The position numbers and the translations under genes are program-made. A stretch of 64,000 nucleotides of DNA from Mesorhabditis belari (taxonomy: Eukaryota > Nematoda > Chromadorea > Rhabditida > Rhabditidae). The stretch covers positions 1,024,001-1,088,000 of the forward strand of contig CAUEEP010000754.1 in NCBI GenBank assembly GCA_958450365.1, given 5' to 3'. How positions within the stretch are numbered: the stretch's first letter is position 1; each line of letters opens with the position of its first letter. The notes under the pieces are model-generated. The model did no database searches. It saw nothing but the letters and a program-made list of their open reading frames with translations, and was not told where the DNA came from. Positions 59,290 to 64,000 of this stretch are shown here, piece after piece.

Positions 59290-60032
59290 CTGGCTGAGGC
59301 TCTTTGGCTGGCTAGCTGATCTGGCTGATTGGCTGAGCTTCTTTGGCTGACTAGCTAAGCCTCTAGCTCACTAGCTAAGCCTCTAGCTGACTAGATAAGC
59401 TTCTAGCTCACTAGCTAAGCCTCTAGCTGACTAGCTAAGCCTCTAGCTGACTAGCTAAGCTTCTAGCTCACTAGCTAAGCCTCTAGCTCACTAGCTAAGC
59501 CTCTAGCTCACTAGCTAAGCCTCTAGCTGACTAGCTAAGCCTCTAGCTGACTAGCTAAGCCTCTAGCTGACTAGCTAAGCTTCTAGCTCACTAGCTAAGC
59601 CTCTAGCTCACTAGCTAAGCCTCTAGCTCACTAGCTAAGCCTCTAGCTGACTAGCTAAGCCTCTAGCTGACTAGATAAGCTTCTAGCTCACTAGCTAAGC
59701 CTCTAGCTCACTAGCTAAGCCTCTAGCTGACTAGCTAAGCCTCTAGCTGACTAGATAAGCTTCTAGCTCACTAGCTAAGCCTCTAGTGACTAGCAAGCCT
59801 CTAGCTGACTAGATAAGCTTCTAGCTCACTAGCTAAGCCTCTAGCTGACTGATAGCTTCTACTCACTGCAAGCTAGCCACTAGCTAAGCCTCTAGCTGAC
59901 TAGCTAAGCCTCTAGCTGACTAGATAAGCTTCTAGCTCACTAGCTAAGCCTCTAGCTGACTAGCTAAGCCTCTAGCTGACTAGATAAGCTTCTAGCTCAC
60001 TAGCTAAGCTTCTAGCTCACTAGCTAAGCCAT
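59290..60032. repeat. 20-bp minisatellite (CTAGCTGACTAGCTAAGCCT), about 35 copies
   Basis: Variants are CTCACT/GACT, CTTCT/CCTCT and GATAAGC, arranged in higher-order blocks. Irregular deletions cluster near 59785-59885. Confidence 0.93.
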
Positions 60033-60540
60033 TATGACTTGTATCTTACTCAAAAGGTTAAAGGATTCAACCCTGGCTAGATTCTTCTTTTTCTATCATT
60101 CTTTTCCCATAGCTCTTTTCCCATGGTTCTTTCCCCAGTTTCTTAAATTCATCCTTTTACCAGCAGAATCTAGGTCTGATTTTGATTGCTTGCTTGCTTT
60201 GAAACGAATTTTACCATCTATTTTACCATCTAATTTAGCATCTATTTTACGATCTAATCGAGTTTTATTAAGGCTTAGCATTAACTTTTTCAATTTAAAA
60301 GATTTCTCATATCAATTTTGCTATTTTGAATGATCAATATCAATAAATGATCAATAAACAGCTGATTCATTTGTTTTTTTTCATTTTTCTTTTATTTTCT
60401 TTCATTTTCCTTATTTATCCTTTGTTTTATGAATCTAATTTCACTTTTCAACCAATCTACAAATACAATTTCTTTCAAATTCTTCAATTTATTTACTTTT
60501 TTAAACTATTTAACTTAATTTCTTTAATTTTAGATATGAA

Positions 60541-61074
60541 ATGAGCTCTCAACCACCACCAATCCTTGAGTGTGCCGAGTGTGGCGTTGAGGTGAGTGAG
60601 AATAGGGAAAAGCTTTTGATAGGCTAGCTTTTTAAGCTGTATCAGAGCTCTCTAGGCTTCTCAGAGCTCTCTAAGCTTCTCAGAGCTCTCTAAGCTCTAT
60701 CAGAGCTCTCTAGGCTTCTCAGAGCTCTCTAGGCTTCTCAGAGCTCTCTAAGCTCTATCAGAGCTCTCTAGGCTTCTCAGAGTCAAGCTAAGCCTTAAAA
60801 TAAGATCTTACACGATGCGGTGATGTCCATAAGGAGTCAGGATTAGTTTAAGAAGCTGCTAGTGTTCCTCAGAGTTGTCTAAACCATCTCTAGAGTCCTT
60901 CTAGTCTTTCTAAGTCGATCAATCGATTGTCAGGGTTTACAATTCTTACAATTCAGTACAATTCTTTTCATTCTTTTCATTGATTCAATTTTCTAGGTTC
61001 GTGATCCTTGCCCATCATCAGATCAAGTCGAATTGTGGTGGTGCAGAGATTGTTTGTTAGCTGTTTGCAAGTAA
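60541..61074 (+). CDS. Short Cys-rich zinc-binding-like reading frame, possibly a gene fragment
   Basis: Exon 1, 60541-60591, starts ATG ten bases after TTTAATTTTAG (a possible trans-splice acceptor) and encodes MSSQPPPILECAECGVE with donor GTGAGT. Exon 2, from 60997, follows TTTCTAG in phase and encodes DPCPSSDQVELWWCRDCLLA then VCK. Cys spacing (CAEC...C...CRDC...C) suggests a small zinc site of B-box or RING-like type. If exon 2 ends at 61070 (AA|GTAAGT) more exons should follow, but none is seen before the oppositely oriented ion-channel gene. If it is not spliced, TAA at 61072 ends a 42-aa protein. The family is not recognised. Confidence 0.4.
60640..60785. repeat. AGAGCTCTCTAGGCTTCTC minisatellite, about 19-20 bp
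   Basis: About seven units in the intron between the two exons of the Cys-rich frame. Confidence 0.88.
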
Positions 61075-61603
61075 GTTTGCATAGTTTTGCATAGCGGAAT
61101 CGCTTATTCGTTTTTGCATAGTGAACAAGTAAAGATTTACATCGATATTCACAAGTTTTATTGTAAAATTCTTTAAAAAAAACCCGTTTTATTTGAATAA
61201 AGCTAAATAGTATGACAATATAGAGATGAAGAAGATAAGGGGAAGAGTAGAAGAATGATTGAGTGATAGGAAGTTAAGGGAAAGAGTACAAGGGGAATAT
61301 AGAGATGAAGGAAGCTAAGGGAAAGAGTACAAGAACAATACTAGCACAAAGCTAGGGAACAGTACAAGAGAATTCTAGTAGAGAGCTAGGGAACAGTACA
61401 AGAATAATATAGAGATGAAGGAAGCTAAGGAGAACAAGAGAATTCTTAGAAAGCTAAAGGGAACAGTACAAGAGAATTCTAACAAAGCTAAAGGAACAGT
61501 AAAAGAATAACTCAGTGATAGAAAGCTAAGGAGAACAAGAACAATTCAGTGATAGATTCAATTCAATAGAACAATAGAAGAAAAGAACAAAATTAATCAT
61601 TAA

Positions 61604-64000
61604 TCAAGAATTAGTTAATGGTTGTGAAGTCATATAATAACAAGAAGACCAATAGATAATATTAAAAAAGACAAAGCCAAGGGGGACAGCAAAACGAGCA
61701 TAGAAATCGATTTGTGCTGGTAAATAGTCGGGTTTTGTGAAATAGCGACGAAATTTCTCGCGTAATGATAGAGAATTCACTTCGGAGAGCTGTGAAATCA
61801 AATATTTAAAAGATATTCGTTGAGAATTAGGGTTTTTAAGGGTTTAAATGGATTCTAATGGATTCTGATGGGTTTTGATGGATTCTAATGGGTTCTAATG
61901 GATTCTAATGGGTTCTAATGGGTTCTAATGGGTTCTAATGGATTCTAGTCGATTCTAATGGATTCTAATGGATTCTAATGGATTCTAATGGATTCTGATG
62001 GATTTTGATGGATTCTAATGGATTCTAATGGGTTCTAATGGATTCTAATGAATTCTAATCGATTCTAATGGGTTCTAATGGATTCTAATCGATTCTAATC
62101 GATTCTAATCGATTCTAATCGATTCTACTTTGTAAATCGAAGCTTTCTAGTCTACAGAATTATCGTTTCCTCTTTTAAAAGCATGTTAAGCCTCAATGTT
62201 AAGGCCATTATGCCTTTAAAGCTCTTTTCTATGTAGAAATATGGATTACTATGGATTGCATGGATTACTATAGACTACTATGCACTCCTATGCACTCCTA
62301 TGCACTCCTATGTACTCCTATGCACTCCTATGCACTCCTATGCACTCCTATGCACTCCTATGTACTCCTATGCACTCCTATGCACTCCTATGTACTACAG
62401 ATGTACTACAAACAGTCCTATCCATGTTTATATTATAGCCCCTAGTGTCAGGAAACTTTCAATTTTTTTGCTTTGACAAGCTAGAGACAAATGGACCATA
62501 GCATGGCCGAGTGGTCTCAGCTAGTCTCATCAAACGAGCGGAAGAGATAGGTCGCGGGTTCGACTCCTCTTGCCGCCAATTTTGATTGAAAATCTTCTTT
62601 CATTTGTAAACCCACTAAATGACATGTGCAAGGTGGTTGATATCCTTGTCCTTCAGTCGCTAACTCTCGATCCCGTTTCTGTGCTTTTCGAATAGCAGCG
62701 GTGCGTTTTCGCTCAGTCTAAAGGTATTGGGTTTATCAAAGGAGGCTTAAAAGCTTTCTATTCAGATATTTACAGTAGTTTAGAAGATCTTTTGAAGCTC
62801 TGAAGCTCTACTAGAAGCTCTGAAGCTCTACTAGAAGCTCTGAAGCTCTACTAGAAGCTCTGAAGCTCTACTAGAAGCTCTGAAGCTCTACTAGAAGCTC
62901 TGAAGCTCTACTGGAAGCTCTGAAGCTCTACTAGAAGCTCTGAAGCTCTACTAGAAGCTCTGAAGCTCTATTGGAAGCTCTGAAGCTCTACTAGAAGCTC
63001 TGAAGCTTTGAATCTCTTTTCCTCACCTGTCTACAATTATCCTGATATGAGACGAAAGCGTACTCGATTAACGCACCAAAGACGAACGTTTGACAAGCTG
63101 AACTAGTTATTTGAACTCTAGAATCTATTCTAGAAGCCTAAGCAAGTCTTTAACAAGCCTTTAAACTCAAATCCAGTCAACCAAACCTCTAGAATCGATT
63201 CCACAACCATAATCAAACTTTTAAACCTCACCTCCAAGCCAAACATCCACCAATTTTATGTAGGAAACTGGTGGGAGTTTTGCGTTGATTGCTGATTGCT
63301 AAAGTGGCTGAGAATTTGACGATAACTTCTCGATAACTTACCATAGTTGTCATTGTAAGCAATGTGGTGACTCCAAGAGCCACTCTTCCAGCTGTTGAAT
63401 GCATATCAATCCAAAAAGAAACCCATGAAACGCAAACGATCATCGTCGTTGGTGCATACAATTGTACAACGTAGTAGCTAGATTAAGGAAGCTATAGAAA
63501 GCTATAGAAAGCTATAGGAAGCTATAGGAAGCTATAGAAAGCTATAGGAAGCTATAGGAAGCTTTAGAAAGCTATAGAAAGCTATAGAAAGCTATAGGAA
63601 GCTATAGGAAGCTATAGAAAGCTATAGAAAGCTATAGGAAGCTATAGGAAGCTTTAGAAAGCTATAGAAAGCTATAGAAAGCTATAGGAAGCTATAGGAA
63701 GCTATAGGAAGCTATAGAAAGCTATAGGAAGCTATAGGAAGCTATAGGAAGCTATAGGAAGCTATAGGAAGCTATAGGAAGCTTTAGAAAGCTATAGGAA
63801 GCTTTAGAAAGCTATAGGAAGCTTTAGAAAGCTATAGGAGGCTTTAGAAAGCTATACAAAGCTATAGGAAGCTATAGGAACCTATAGAAAGCTATAGGAA
63901 GCTCTAGCAATCTCTAGAAAGCTCTAGCAAGCTCTAGCAAGCTTTATTAAGCTATTGAGATCTTTAAAAGTTCTAAAGGTAACACCTGAATTGCCGCTTT
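61604..64000 (-). CDS. Cys-loop ligand-gated ion channel (GABA/glycine/GluCl-like), 3' part; 5' end beyond the window
   Basis: A plasma-membrane pentameric receptor subunit. Exons on the minus strand: 64000-63986 (KRQF), 63477-63342, 63298-63232, 63097-63027, 62717-62616 and 61789-61604, all phase-consistent. TM1 is [22 protein letters not shown]2 includes [15 protein letters not shown]; then [20 protein letters not shown] and TM3 ([15 protein letters not shown]). The intracellular loop is basic ([18 protein letters not shown]). TM4 is [20 protein letters not shown], ending TSQPLTNS and TGA at 61604. The ligand-binding domain lies outside the window. The anion-channel PAR motif before TM2 is replaced by AGR (STAGRVALG), so selectivity is not certain. 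Three introns are filled with minisatellites and one carries a tRNA-like sequence. Confidence 0.92.
61850..62125. repeat. 10-bp minisatellite (GGATTCTAAT), about 27 copies
   Basis: Variants GGGTTCTAAT and CGATTCTAAT. It lies in the last ion-channel intron. Confidence 0.93.
62245..62400. repeat. 10-bp minisatellite (TATGCACTCC), about 13 copies
   Basis: Variant TATGTACTCC. Same intron as above. Confidence 0.93.
62496..62580 (+). pseudogene. tRNA-like sequence (Leu/Ser-type 5' half), antisense in the ion-channel intron
   Basis: GCATGGCCGAGTGGTCTCAGC is a good box A region. GCGGGTTCGACTCC is box B. The span of about 82 nt suits a long variable arm. The acceptor halves do not pair, so function is doubtful. 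Confidence 0.5.
62785..63008. repeat. 20-bp minisatellite (TGAAGCTCTACTAGAAGCTC), 11 copies
   Basis: Highly homogeneous, with TGGAAG variants. It lies in the ion-channel intron between the TM3 exon and the loop exon. Confidence 0.94.
63482..63912. repeat. 10-bp minisatellite (GCTATAGGAA), about 42 copies
   Basis: It fills the ion-channel intron between the 63986 and 63477 exons, starting 4 bp beyond the splice acceptor. The unit is the same as at 6337-6692. Confidence 0.94.

Overview
This is eukaryotic DNA, most likely from a free-living (rhabditid-type) nematode. The genes have many short introns (about 35 to 60 nt) ending in TTTAG or TTTCAG, with a few introns swollen to 1-4 kb by repeats. 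The coded proteins are animal proteins. Copies of the first 17 nt of the nematode SL1 spliced leader occur in the window. Base composition outside exons is AT-rich and full of minisatellites. The species cannot be named from the sequence alone.

Six spliced genes can be rebuilt and named with fair to high confidence. In order they are: a dysbindin-like BLOC-1 subunit (+, 1037-8503); U2SURP/SR140, a U2 snRNP-associated splicing protein (-, 13907 down to 9255); ALG10, the ER alpha-1,2-glucosyltransferase (+, about 15847-17693); aminoacylase-1 (+, 18071-26883), with all metal and catalytic residues present; the B55 regulatory subunit of protein phosphatase 2A (+, 41913-44677, sur-6 type); and the C-terminal part of a Cys-loop ligand-gated ion channel (-, from the window end down to 61604). 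A seventh gene (+, about 31179-35497) looks like a small tail-anchored membrane protein of unknown function. A short Cys-rich reading frame lies at 60541-61074.

U2SURP and ALG10 are divergent. ALG10 and aminoacylase-1 are 378 bp apart on the same strand and could be co-transcribed. The genes do not form one pathway: they are housekeeping functions (splicing, N-glycosylation, amino acid salvage, phosphatase control, organelle biogenesis, neurotransmission).

The rest of the window is repeats. There are several dozen tandem arrays, many with unit lengths of 10, 20 or 30 bp; a 142-bp satellite in four blocks; at least five families of inverted-repeat (MITE-like) elements, including an eight-copy family of fixed 154-bp length; a dozen or more tRNA-derived Pol III-type sequences; and tandem units of about 100 bp that carry an SL1-like leader. 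An intron of aminoacylase-1 holds three rearranged copies of the first exons of the neighbouring U2SURP gene. In one copy part of an exon has become a 30-bp coding-phase minisatellite. From 44.7 to 60.5 kb I see no convincing coding exon.

Exon coordinates were read by eye from splice consensus and reading-phase continuity. The aminoacylase-1 and dysbindin models keep frame through every junction (1209 and 522 coding nt).
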